Below, in pieces: positions 27,431 through 36,257 of a DNA stretch of 64,000 bases (positions are counted from its first letter, which is position 1; each line of letters begins with the position of its first letter). Below the pieces are notes generated by a model that saw only the letters and a list, made by a program, of their open reading frames with translations, was not told where the DNA came from and made no database searches. The stretch comes from Endomicrobium sp. (lineage in GTDB: Bacteria > Elusimicrobiota > Endomicrobiia > Endomicrobiales > Endomicrobiaceae). Both the position numbers and the translations under genes were made by a program. The DNA is taken from positions 1-64,000 of the forward strand of contig JAISLA010000004.1 in the NCBI GenBank assembly GCA_031260705.1, in the 5' to 3' direction.

Positions 27431-27954
27431 GCCGTTCTCAACTGTTCTATGAGATCTTTTCGCGCTTTCAAAAGAAATTCCTTTGCTGGGTTAGAAAAGT
27501 AATCGGGATATGACCATGGAAGTTTAACAACTTCGGGTTTTTTATATATCGCTGTGACTTCTCCGTATATACCGTCGGAGAGATAAATTCTATGGCTGTA
27601 ATCTTTTGTCGTAGCGAGAATAATGTTTGCAGGAGTTATATACCCGGGATCAATATTTATCCGTCTTTTGTTGTTTACAGAAAAGCTGTCTTCGGTTGAG
27701 TTTGTAAAAATTTTTATTCCGGCAATATCGGCAGCAGTTATTAATTTTTTAAACGAAATCCAAAAACGTTTCAAATTATTGCCCATTTCGGGATTATAGT
27801 AATCCGAAAAGTCAAAAGGCATAACAACGCTTGTCAAATCAATTTCACCGAATTTTTTTTCAAGTACTGCAAGTGTTTTTTGTTCTATTTCTACACCTGA
27901 GGAAATTATGCCGCAGAACAATTTCACTTTTTTCGGCGCTCCTATAACACCCAT
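27427..27954 (-). CDS. DUF4416 family protein
   Basis: 175 residues matching DUF4416 over its full length: the start [10 protein letters not shown], the [14 protein letters not shown] motif, [10 protein letters not shown] and the end region with [10 protein letters not shown]. The function is not known; it is common in anaerobes such as Deltaproteobacteria, often as a stand-alone cytosolic protein. It is coupled with the phosphoesterase by an ATGA overlap. Confidence 0.88.
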   Translation of the reverse strand: MGVIGAPKKVKLFCGIISSGVEIEQKTLAVLEKKFGEIDLTSVVMPFDFSDYYNPEMGNNLKRFWISFKKLITAADIAGIKIFTNSTEDSFSVNNKRRINIDPGYITPANIILATTKDYSHRIYLSDGIYGEVTAIYKKPEVVKLPWSYPDYFSNPAKEFLLKARKDLIEQLRTA

Positions 27955-28095
27955 TCTTCCCGCTCCTGATCATTTTTGTTTTATGCAGAGACAGTTTACT
28001 ATAAAGCATTAAAATTGTAAAATATACATGATACATGTTAAGTTTTAGATATTGAGAGCTGTTAAGAGACTTTTAAATCCAGTACACGATTATAT

Positions 28096-28125
28096 TTGAC
28101 GACGGGAAGGTTGGAAAAGTATAAG
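28096..28125 (+). promoter_or_regulatory. Predicted promoter before a broken lipoprotein gene
   Basis: TTGACG, 18-base spacer, TATAAG, just upstream of the GTG at 28136. The promoter has survived although the gene is broken. Confidence 0.4.
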
Positions 28126-28135
28126 GATATTATAA

Positions 28136-28435
28136 GTGAAAAAATTAATGTGTTGTTTTTTTTACTACGTTGTGTTTTTTCGGTTGCAATAAAAGGAGGA
28201 ACCCTGTAGGATGTAGTCCCGCTGGTCTTGGAACTAATGCTAAAGCTGGTGCTGCTGATGCTGAAATTCCTGCTGGAATTGCGGAGAAATTTGATTGGCT
28301 CTTATCGTGTTCTTTTCATGGAATTCCGAATGGGTAGCTGGTCCTACGGTAGCAGTTTTATTTTGTAGTTGTTGTAAATGTTGCTGTTGCGGAAAACAGT
28401 TATCGGGTACTCCTAAAGCTACTTCTTCTGCATAA
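28136..28435 (+). pseudogene. Broken small lipoprotein gene
   Basis: GTG at 28136 (AAGGAT upstream) begins KKLMCCFFYYVVFF. A shift near 28190 leads into a frame starting at a lipobox-like FFGC, then an Ala/Gly-rich run (PAGLGTNAKAGAADAEIPAG). A second shift near 28330 gives VAGPTVAV and GTPKATSSA before a stop. I read this as a decayed lipoprotein similar in style to those at 94 and 6027. Family unknown. Confidence 0.4.
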
Positions 28436-28494
28436 AAAATGGAATTTAATACTGTAAAATGCTTAAATTTAAAACGCAAATAAAATAGTAGAAG

Positions 28495-28845
28495 ATGTAT
28501 TGTAGTCAAAAAAGTTTTAAAATGAAGAGAGAGAAAAAACGTCGAGTATCTGATAATCTGGAAAACGCCCAGGAGGAGATTAGAAGGCTGAATGCTAATA
28601 AGGTTAGGCAACGGGAATTGCAGAGACAAGAGATTGAAAAAGAGAATAATAGGCTAAGTCAAGAGATAAAAATGCGGGAAGATAATATTATGTTTCTGTC
28701 TTATTATACGGACCAACAGAAAAAGATGATAAAATTGTTGTCAATAGCTCCTTCTGAGAAAAACACTTGGACTAAAATAAAAAAAATGGTTAGATCCATA
28801 TTGAATAATGTTTTATTTAAGCGCTTGGCGCTTGTACGGGCATGA
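28495..28845 (+). CDS. Hypothetical coiled-coil protein
   Basis: 116 residues (107 if the ATG at 28522 is used). Residues about 20-70 are a highly charged heptad-like helix, very probably coiled coil; the C-terminal 40 are basic. AGAAG lies close to the first ATG. It follows the broken lipoprotein gene and may itself be a remnant of a longer gene. No function can be proposed. Confidence 0.45.
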   Translation: MYCSQKSFKMKREKKRRVSDNLENAQEEIRRLNANKVRQRELQRQEIEKENNRLSQEIKMREDNIMFLSYYTDQQKKMIKLLSIAPSEKNTWTKIKKMVRSILNNVLFKRLALVRA

Positions 28846-29044
28846 TATCGCTGTAGTGACCTAAAAGAGGCGGAATTCTTTTACGGCGGGGTATTGCCTT
28901 TGGAAAATCTGTGAAAAAACTAAAGCTCTTCACGATTATTTCTAAAGTCAGAGTACGTGTTGATTTCTGCGGGTATGTGTCCGGCGATTGGAAAATGGTT
29001 ACGTTTGTTTACTGCGCTAAAAACGGTTAAAATAAAGATTTACA

Positions 29045-29512
29045 ATGAAAAAATTTTTTTTAACGGTATTTTTTACATTAATCTTTGCGGCAGATATTTT
29101 TTGTTTCGGGGATTTTACCGAAAAAACTGACTATTTTGTAGAGTTTCAGGAAAAATCGCCAGGCATGTCGGCAGTACTGCATGTCAATTTCGTAAGCGTT
29201 ATTCCAGAACCTAAAGAAGCGGAAGAAATAGTGAAACAACAGTTAAAAATATACGGAAATATGCCCGCGGCAAATAAAAAAACGCCGAAGTATAAGAATA
29301 TTATCGGCTCGGCATGGCATATAAATAAAGCGGATCCTGCAAATCCCGTAAAGATTAAATTTCAAAAAGACTTAGCTGCTTACGTATGGCTTGGCAAGAC
29401 AAGAAAAATTGTAGCATTTCCTGATTATATATCTTTCTTAAAAAAAGAAAAAAACAGCAAAAAGCTTAAATATAAAGAATCTAAAAAGCGCTTACAAGAG
29501 GCAGAAGGTTGA
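29045..29512 (+). CDS. Hypothetical exported protein
   Basis: 155 residues, not recognised. Clear signal peptide (KKFFLTVFFTLIFAADIFCFG), then a compact mixed alpha/beta part to about residue 130 and a Lys-rich tail. Only one Cys, inside the signal region. It stands alone and converges on thiC, whose 3' end is 18 bases away. Periplasmic or envelope location inferred. Confidence 0.6.
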   Translation: MKKFFLTVFFTLIFAADIFCFGDFTEKTDYFVEFQEKSPGMSAVLHVNFVSVIPEPKEAEEIVKQQLKIYGNMPAANKKTPKYKNIIGSAWHINKADPANPVKIKFQKDLAAYVWLGKTRKIVAFPDYISFLKKEKNSKKLKYKESKKRLQEAEG

Positions 29513-29530
29513 GACGCTATTTGCTTTGTT

Positions 29531-30796
29531 TTACTCGTCTCTCATGGCGCAGAACTCTCCGCACATTGTACATACGTCTTCCTGTTGCGGCGGAAGTTTT
29601 TCTCTTTCTCTTGCAAATTTTATGGGATCTATGCAGAATTCTTTTTGTTTTTCCCAGTTTCTTGCTTTACGCCATTTGGACATTTCGGCATCGCGTTCGC
29701 TTGCGCCTTTAACGCTTTTAACAATATCTGCGGCGTGCCCGGCAATTCTTGCGGCGATAACGCCTTCGCTGACATCCTCAACGTCAGGAAGTCTTAAATG
29801 TTCGGCAGGAGTGACATAGCAGATAAAATCGACTCCGTAAGATGCCGCCAATGCACCGCCGATTGCAGAGGTTATATGGTCATAACCCGCGGCTATATCG
29901 GTTACCAACGGTCCTAAAAAGTAAAGCGGCGCTCCGTGTCCCAATCTTTTTGCAATAGTTACGTTTGCTTCAATTTGGTTCAGAGGAACATGTCCCGGAC
30001 CTTCTATCATGGACTGAACGCCCGCTTTTCTCGCTTTTAAAACAAGCTCGCCCAAAACTGAGAGTTCGGCAAGTTGCGGTCCGTCTGAAGCATCAAACGC
30101 ACAGCCTGGCCTGAATCCGTCACCGAGACTCAGTGTAACATCATATTTTTTTGCTATTTTCAAAAGTCTGTCGTAATTCTCAAATAAAGGATTCTCTTTT
30201 CCGGTCGCATTTATACACTTAACCAAAAAAGATCCGCCTCTGCTTACAACACCCGCAAGCCTCTTTTGACGATTTAATATTTCTACGGTATCTTTATTAA
30301 TTCCACAGTGAACGGTAATAAAATCCACACCTTGCTGCGCTTGTTCCTCTATAATGTCAAATAACAACTCGCTATCTATTTCAGATATTTTTTTACCTTT
30401 TGCAACCGTTTTGCAGGCAGCTTCGTAAACAGGCACTGTTCCTACCTGTACTGGCGAAGCCTCAAGAATTTCTTTTCTTATCTGTTTTAAGTCGCCGCCT
30501 GTTGATAAATCCATAACAGCGTCGGCGCCGGCTTTGACGGCGGCATCAAGTTTTGCAAGTTCCTCTGCAATATCAATATGATCGGGCGAACTGCCGATAT
30601 TAGCGTTAACTTTTGTTTTTAATCCCTTTCCGACGGCTACTATTTTCTGAAGTTTTCTATTGACATTTTTGGGTATGACAATGGTCCCGTCAGCAACGCC
30701 GGCTCTTATAAATTCTTTGTCTAAATATTCGGCTTGCGCCGCGCTCTTTATCAAACCGTTCGCTTTTTTATTTTGAGCATCTTCTATTAATGTCAT
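29531..30796 (-). CDS. thiC: Phosphomethylpyrimidine synthase ThiC
   Basis: 421 residues, the short bacterial/archaeal ThiC form; radical SAM enzyme that rearranges aminoimidazole ribotide to hydroxymethylpyrimidine phosphate. NANIGSSPDH, DLSTGGDL and the C-terminal Fe-S motif CTMCGEFC are present; the spacing C-x2-C-x3-C is that of the short forms. GGAGG lies before the ATG. No TPP riboswitch was seen upstream; the 30 bases before it abut a broken gene. The ThiD2 protein 1.4 kb upstream on the same strand fits as the next enzyme. The related BzaF is an alternative but less likely. Confidence 0.93.
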   Translation of the reverse strand: MTLIEDAQNKKANGLIKSAAQAEYLDKEFIRAGVADGTIVIPKNVNRKLQKIVAVGKGLKTKVNANIGSSPDHIDIAEELAKLDAAVKAGADAVMDLSTGGDLKQIRKEILEASPVQVGTVPVYEAACKTVAKGKKISEIDSELLFDIIEEQAQQGVDFITVHCGINKDTVEILNRQKRLAGVVSRGGSFLVKCINATGKENPLFENYDRLLKIAKKYDVTLSLGDGFRPGCAFDASDGPQLAELSVLGELVLKARKAGVQSMIEGPGHVPLNQIEANVTIAKRLGHGAPLYFLGPLVTDIAAGYDHITSAIGGALAASYGVDFICYVTPAEHLRLPDVEDVSEGVIAARIAGHAADIVKSVKGASERDAEMSKWRKARNWEKQKEFCIDPIKFAREREKLPPQQEDVCTMCGEFCAMRDE

Positions 30797-30826
30797 TTTT
30801 CCTCCGTTTATATCTTTGTCGCAGCT

Positions 30827-32199
30827 TTAATTTGCACTATATTTTTGATTTTTGCTGCGGGGTTTATCCGACACAGTTAACGATAATTTACCTGATTTAA
30901 CAAGCGGATTCAAAATATATCTCCGGAAATATTCTCTATTTTTAATTTTAATATGATTCTGTATTTCACCTCTGGTTTTAGGCAGTTTGCAGAACGAAAG
31001 TATCAATTTTTCCATGGTATCATTTATGATAATTTTATCATAGAAATTTATAGGAAAAACAAATTTGAATATATTTTCATCAAAAATCGTTGGATCATAC
31101 CTTGCGAAAGTCTTGCAAAATTTATATAACTTTTGAAGTCCTGACCCAAGTTCTTCAACTCTGCCGATTTGTCTAAAAAACTTAGCAATGTTGGGATTTT
31201 TAGGGTGTGAAGTTAAATTTGAAAGATTTATAATTCCATTTATATATGGTTTATTGCTGTTTTCCGTAAATTTTTTCTCTTTCTATAATAAATCTGGCAG
31301 TCTCTCCGCCAAGATATTCTTTATGCACAATAATATTAGCTATCAACTCGCGAAAAATATTTTCTCTTAAACTTATTCTTTGTCCTTTTTCAATATAAAA
31401 ATGCTCAGGCAAATACTTGCGACAAAGTTCATTGCACAAGTATATGCATCTATAAGATTGGTTCTTAAGTCTAATCTGTCGTCATATCTGTCATAATTGT
31501 CAACTCTCTTAATTAAGTCTATCCTAAATGCCGGAACAGCTGCTGCAATAATCTCATCTTTGCCGAATAAAAGTATTCCTGCCAGAGTAAAACCTTCTTC
31601 TCCCGTCATAGGATCTTTTTGGTATAATGCGGAGGTTCTTAAAAGTTCCATATCTGTCATTTGCTGCCAATGATGGTCAGTGCCTGTATATTTGCCAGCT
31701 TCCTCCTTGCTTTAGCTATTAAATCTGTTCTTAAATCTTCCAATTTCACCGCGGGAAATATTTTGTTTTCAGAATAAGAACTCTGTTTTCTTATGTATAA
31801 GTTTGAAAACTTCTTGGGATGTTATCCGTATATCTAAATTTGTGGAATTATTGCGTATAAATATCTTTTAGCGCACCTGTGAACCTGAGGAACTTTCCGG
31901 CACAGTAATATATAAAATTTTCTTCTCATCTATAAAAATTTCCTCAGGATAGAGACAAACTGTCGGCGACAATTTTAATGGGTTGTTTACAGCAGTAACG
32001 AAGTCTTGTTTAATTGAAGAAATATGTTCTTTGGCAATTCCGATAATATTTCCGCGTTATCTTTAACTCCAAGTAAAATGTCTCCGCCTTTCGCATTTAA
32101 AAATGCGCATACGGTTTCATACACTGTATTTGATATGCCGCGTATGCATTCTTTAAAACTCTATACGCGGAAAGCAACTGTTTTATTTTTTTTATTCAC
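30827..32199 (-). pseudogene. Broken AlbA_2-type DNA-binding/ATPase regulator gene
   Basis: Several frames on the minus strand give successive parts of one protein. These are an AlbA_2 (schlafen-like) domain (ETVCAFLNAKGGDILLGV), a middle part (FTLAGILLFGKDEIIAAAVP), an HATPase-like part (ANIIVHKEYLGGETARFI) and a C-terminal winged helix (REYFRRYILNPLVKSGKL). The gene began at a GTG overlapping the thiD2 stop (GTGA) and has an early in-frame TAG. At least four frameshifts or stops. Such proteins are putative transcription regulators. Confidence 0.85.
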
Positions 32200-32765
32200 C
32201 GTAGAGACTTCTTTGTCAAAGTGCCGCCGTCCACTCTTTTACATTTCGTCTGCAACAAAAACTTGCTATATTTTAAATAAACAGATTTTTCGGCATCGTA
32301 TGCCATATATCTCTGTTTTTTAAAATCTGCAGATGCTTTTGGAAAAAGAGTTTTTGAATATTCTTCTAAAACTCTTAAAGATTCCTGCGTCCGTTTAAAA
32401 TTTGCAGTTATTATACCCGCCAGCTCTTTCTTTGATATTTCCGGCATCTGTCTGCCGGAATCGTCAAAAGAATCTCTTTCTTTTATAAGTTCGTCATAAC
32501 TGCTTCTTAAGATTTTATCGACCCTGTGACGAATCCTGCGGATTTTTTTATAAAGGAAACCATCGTTGAGAATAAAACGCAGAGCGTCTTCAACGACTCT
32601 TAAGCCTTCGCGGCAGCGGTTTAAGTTCGCATCTATTATTCTTAGAACTGATTCCCGTTTAAAATTTTCAGGAATTACATTTTCTATATATCTGGGAACG
32701 TCAGACGAAGAAACTTTTATTTTGTCCTTAACTTCGCTCTCCGCTTTACATTTTTTTAGAGCCAT
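32196..32765 (-). CDS. thiD2: Stand-alone ThiD2-domain protein (HMP-phosphate kinase candidate)
   Basis: 189 residues. The core RIIDANLNRCREGLRVVEDA matches the ThiD2 domain, usually found fused in front of thiamine-phosphate synthase (ThiE) and proposed as a second type of hydroxymethylpyrimidine-phosphate kinase. Here no ThiE follows: the gene stops, and the next frame is an unrelated relic. About 35 extra N-terminal residues and a basic tail flank the domain. Start overlaps the rfaE2 end by 20 bases. With thiC downstream, it would supply the second phosphorylation of the pyrimidine moiety. The function is inference. Confidence 0.8.
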   Translation of the reverse strand: MALKKCKAESEVKDKIKVSSSDVPRYIENVIPENFKRESVLRIIDANLNRCREGLRVVEDALRFILNDGFLYKKIRRIRHRVDKILRSSYDELIKERDSFDDSGRQMPEISKKELAGIITANFKRTQESLRVLEEYSKTLFPKASADFKKQRYMAYDAEKSVYLKYSKFLLQTKCKRVDGGTLTKKSLR

Positions 32766-33234
32766 AGCGGTTTACTATCAGATTTATTAAATTTGTTGTT
32801 GATTTTCCTTTTATAAAAGGAAATCTGCAAACTTTCTTCACATATTCTCTTCCGACTATTTCAGATAGCTTATAATCGCCGCCTTTTACCAGAATATCCG
32901 GTCGCAGTTCACTTAAAATTTCTTTCGGCGTCTGCTCGCCGAATACGACTACATAATCTACAGACTTTAAAGAGAGAAGCAATTTTGCCCTGTCTTTTTC
33001 CCCGGATAAAGGTCTTTGCGGACCTTTAAGACGGCTCGAAGATTTATCCGAATTTATGGCAACTATTAGAACGTTGCCCATGCTTTTTGCTTTTTCAAGA
33101 AGACTTATATGTCCCAAATGAAGTAAATCAAAGCATCCGTTTGTGAAAACCACTTTTTTCCCGGCTTTTTGGAGTCTTTTTACTTCTTTCTGCATTTTCT
33201 TTCTGGTTAAAGCTCTGTTTTGACAGTCTCTCAT
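32746..33234 (-). CDS. rfaE2: Heptose 1-phosphate adenylyltransferase
   Basis: 162 residues; the nucleotidyltransferase half of HldE as a separate protein. TNGCFDLLHLGHISLLEKA carries the HxGH site and RPDILVKGGDY is the family's C-terminal motif. It would make ADP-heptose for lipopolysaccharide core, supporting an outer membrane with heptose. Start is uncertain: the ATG at 33234 lies 12 bases after the gcvPB stop, but a GTG at 33261 and an ATG at 33195 are also possible. The kinase half (RfaE1) is not in the window. Confidence 0.9.
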   Translation of the reverse strand: MRDCQNRALTRKKMQKEVKRLQKAGKKVVFTNGCFDLLHLGHISLLEKAKSMGNVLIVAINSDKSSSRLKGPQRPLSGEKDRAKLLLSLKSVDYVVVFGEQTPKEILSELRPDILVKGGDYKLSEIVGREYVKKVCRFPFIKGKSTTNLINLIVNRYGSKKM

Positions 33235-33245
33235 TATAAAAAAGG

Positions 33246-34682
33246 CTATGCTTTTTTCCACTTCAAAACCGGATTTCTTGCCGCTTCCACCTCGTTTAAT
33301 CTTCCGATAGAAATATTAACCGGCGCATCTTTAAGTTTCTGAGGCTCTTGTGCCGCTTCTTCAGAAATAATTTTAATAAGAGTATCGACAAATGCGTCCA
33401 TAGTTTCTTTGGATTCCGTCTCGGTAGGCTCTACCATAATCGCTTCTTCAACAATCAGCGGAAAATATACGGTCGGAGCATAATAGCCGTAATCCAAAAG
33501 TCTCTTTGCGACGTCTAAAGTTCTTACGTTATTTTTAAACAAAGATTTAGGAGAGAGAACAAACTCGTGCATACATCTGCTTCCGGCGGGGATATCAATT
33601 TTATCTTTAAATCTGGCAAGCATATAATTTGCGTTCAAAACAGCCCATTCGGAAACATTTTTCAAACCTTCTGCGCCTAACGATTTGATATATACGTATG
33701 CTTTTAATATCACGGGAAAATTTCCAAAAAATGCTTTTAATTTTCCTATGCTTTTCGGTTTTTTATAATTTAGAACAAATTTAGATTTCCTGCTTTCTAT
33801 TTTCGGAACGGGCAGAAAAGGCTCTAAAAACTCTTTTACGCCGACGGGACCCGAACCAGGACCTCCTCCACCGTGTGGAGTTGAGAAAGTTTTATGAAGA
33901 TTTATATGCATGACGTCAAAACCCATGTCGCCGGGTCTTACTATGCCCATAACGGCGTTCAGATTTGCACCGTCATAATATAAAAGGCTGCCGTTTTCAT
34001 GAACTATTCTTGATATTTCAGGTATATTTTTTTCAAAAGCTCCCAAAGTGTTGGGAACGGTAAGCATAACTGCAGCAATATCCGGAGTTAAAAGTTCTTT
34101 TAATTTTTCAGGCAATATGCTTCCATCGGATTCCGATTTTAAAGGAACAATTCCGAAACCCGCAAAAGCCGCCGAAGCCGGGTTTGTTCCATGAGCGGTA
34201 TCAGGAACGATTATTTTTGTCTTTTTTTGTTTTATTGATTTAAAATATTTTGCGATGATTAAAAGCCCCGTAAACTCTCCGTGCGCTCCTGCTGCCTGCT
34301 GAAGCGAGAAACAATCCATTCCGGAAATTTCGCATAAGTCTTTTTCAAGTTCGTACATTATTTTTAAAACGCCCTGCATGCTTTTCACCGGCTGATACGG
34401 ATGTATAAAATTAAAAGCTTCGTTTTTTGCAACGCGTTCGTTTATTAAAGGATTGTATTTCATCGTACATGATCCAAGCGGATAAAAGGATGTACTTAAA
34501 GCATAGTTTTTTCTTGAAAGGTTTGTAAAATGCCTTGACAAATCGTTTTCCGTAATACTGGGGAGACCTAAACCGGAATTTCTTTTTAAATTTTCGGGAA
34601 TCTGCGCATCAATTTCAACATCGGAATTCATGCTATATGCCGGTCTTCTTTCGGAAGACAACTCATTCAATAATTTTTCCAT
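33246..34682 (-). CDS. gcvPB: Glycine dehydrogenase (decarboxylating) subunit 2
   Basis: 478 residues; PLP-binding half of the split P-protein of the glycine cleavage system. The PLP lysine lies in INLHKTFSTPHGGGGPGSGP, and SFYPLGSCTMKYNP at the N-terminus is typical. With GcvPA it decarboxylates glycine and loads aminomethyl onto GcvH. It is separated from gcvPA by a restriction-modification pair of 2.5 kb, while in most genomes the two are adjacent. AAGG lies about 8 bases before the ATG. Confidence 0.96.
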   Translation of the reverse strand: MEKLLNELSSERRPAYSMNSDVEIDAQIPENLKRNSGLGLPSITENDLSRHFTNLSRKNYALSTSFYPLGSCTMKYNPLINERVAKNEAFNFIHPYQPVKSMQGVLKIMYELEKDLCEISGMDCFSLQQAAGAHGEFTGLLIIAKYFKSIKQKKTKIIVPDTAHGTNPASAAFAGFGIVPLKSESDGSILPEKLKELLTPDIAAVMLTVPNTLGAFEKNIPEISRIVHENGSLLYYDGANLNAVMGIVRPGDMGFDVMHINLHKTFSTPHGGGGPGSGPVGVKEFLEPFLPVPKIESRKSKFVLNYKKPKSIGKLKAFFGNFPVILKAYVYIKSLGAEGLKNVSEWAVLNANYMLARFKDKIDIPAGSRCMHEFVLSPKSLFKNNVRTLDVAKRLLDYGYYAPTVYFPLIVEEAIMVEPTETESKETMDAFVDTLIKIISEEAAQEPQKLKDAPVNISIGRLNEVEAARNPVLKWKKA

Positions 34683-34745
34683 TTTTATACCTTGCCTTTT
34701 TCAATTATATTACACGTGTATATAACTTCTTAATCTTAAATTATA

Positions 34746-36257
34746 TCAGGGCTTTTCCCAGACGGCAATACTTTTTCGCAGCGGTACTCTTCCAAACTTT
34801 TTCATCTGCTGACTGCTGTTGCCCTTTTGTTGTTTCAAAGAATATACTTTTACGGGATTAAAACCGATTTGTTCCGCCAGTTCTGTTGAGATGAAATCTA
34901 CGGGAATAATCTCGCCGCCGTAGCGGACATTATCATTGACAAAAGCCACTTTGGCTCCATGTTTTGACAAGCGGAATATTTCTGCAAAAATAAATGACAG
35001 TTCTGTAAAATATCCATTGACCATTCGCAGTATGCCCTTGTTATTTATGTCTCCGTTGAAATTGCGTTTCATCAGAGAACTGTTTACTTCATTTAGAGCC
35101 TCGTTATTAACGACAATATCCAAAATTTTATCGTAATTCGCTCCTTTTCCCAATGAAACATAATGCTCTTTTAAGCGATTTAATTTTGATTTATTTTCAA
35201 CCGTGCAGGATAATAATTCCTGTCTCAATTTCTTTATATGATTGTCCGTTGCATTCAAATAACTTAATTCTAAAGCGTAGGTACGCGTATAATCATACCG
35301 GTTGCAATAAGGCGGTGATGTTATTACTCCATCCAAAATATTGTTTTCAAGTTTTGGTAATTCAAATAATGCGCTGCCTTCAACAAATTTTAATGCCGAA
35401 TCTGCAGGACGGTTTTTATCTCTTTGAATGAAAATAATATTTTCCGTAACGCTTCTTAGTTCATTTAACAGCGTTTCTTTCAAAGATGGGATCTCTCTTT
35501 TATCTAACCTGATAATTAATGGAGCTTTTCCCTTTTGTTTTCTATATTGCGCGGATTTGAGCATTTTTTTACTTCTATAGTCCCATCTCAAATACTGACC
35601 GTCTTTAGCGGTATAGCTGACTTTTTCCAACGAATTTAATATGCAGAGAGTAACAAGGTTTTTAACGATCGCCGAATATCTGGAATTTTTGTTCCATTCT
35701 GTAAAAAAGGCTATCTCTCTCTCCGTTTCATCGGGATATGCCCCTTCCGTGATATTAATATAAATTGTTCTCTTCGTATAATCTGTTGGAAGTAATAAAT
35801 TTTCAATATCTTTTATCAGTTTTTTCAGTTCAGATGTACAATATTTGTAAACTGCTTCTTTAGCGTTAATAGTAATTTTTAAAATTGGTAAAATATCAAA
35901 ACCTATACTATTAATACCTTTCATTTTGCACACCAATGAAGTTGTTCCCGAACCGACAAAAGGATCTAAAATAGTGTCTCCAACCTGAATCTTAAACTCT
36001 TCCAGCAGCCGCTCTACTAAATCTGCTGAAAAACCCTCTTTGTATTTCAGCCATCTGTGGATACAATCTTTTTTACTTAACTGATGGCTTACACTTTGCC
36101 TGTTGAAATTATTTGAAATTTCCGTTATATTAATAAGTTTTTGTTCAAGATTTAGGCGGGCGATCTGTTCTCCGAAATTATTCGCAGAAAAACTGTTTAC
36201 TTTCCATTTCTCAATAGCTGGAGGAATATCTAATAAGTTAAGTTGTCTCATAGTCAT
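34746..36257 (-). CDS. DNA methyltransferase of a type II R-M system (probably N4-cytosine)
   Basis: 503 residues from the ATG at 36257, which overlaps the endonuclease stop as ATGA. The SAM-binding DPFVGSGTT is at 98-106 and the catalytic TSPPYCNRYDY motif at 313-323; SPPY is typical of N4-cytosine methylases, less often N6-adenine. The long insert between the motifs would hold the recognition domain. It is the partner of the AvaI/BsoBI-type endonuclease next to it and should protect CYCGRG if the enzyme specificity holds. Frame intact. Confidence 0.9.
   Translation of the reverse strand: MTMRQLNLLDIPPAIEKWKVNSFSANNFGEQIARLNLEQKLINITEISNNFNRQSVSHQLSKKDCIHRWLKYKEGFSADLVERLLEEFKIQVGDTILDPFVGSGTTSLVCKMKGINSIGFDILPILKITINAKEAVYKYCTSELKKLIKDIENLLLPTDYTKRTIYINITEGAYPDETEREIAFFTEWNKNSRYSAIVKNLVTLCILNSLEKVSYTAKDGQYLRWDYRSKKMLKSAQYRKQKGKAPLIIRLDKREIPSLKETLLNELRSVTENIIFIQRDKNRPADSALKFVEGSALFELPKLENNILDGVITSPPYCNRYDYTRTYALELSYLNATDNHIKKLRQELLSCTVENKSKLNRLKEHYVSLGKGANYDKILDIVVNNEALNEVNSSLMKRNFNGDINNKGILRMVNGYFTELSFIFAEIFRLSKHGAKVAFVNDNVRYGGEIIPVDFISTELAEQIGFNPVKVYSLKQQKGNSSQQMKKFGRVPLRKSIAVWEKP

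Noticed and set aside
28240..28629. Gln/His-rich open frame on the minus strand
   Set aside because: It is antisense to the Ala/Gly coding of the lipoprotein relic and the coiled-coil gene; the Q/H runs reflect the GCT/GTT-rich plus strand. No ribosome binding site.
30797..30860. TPP riboswitch upstream of thiC
   Set aside because: I searched this strand for the conserved CUGAGA and ACC-type cores and did not find them; the space before thiC is only 30 bases from a relic gene.
32024..32323. Plus-strand open frame opposite the AlbA_2 relic and thiD2 end
   Set aside because: The minus-strand translation gives a clear AlbA_2 domain, so the plus-strand frame is a shadow.
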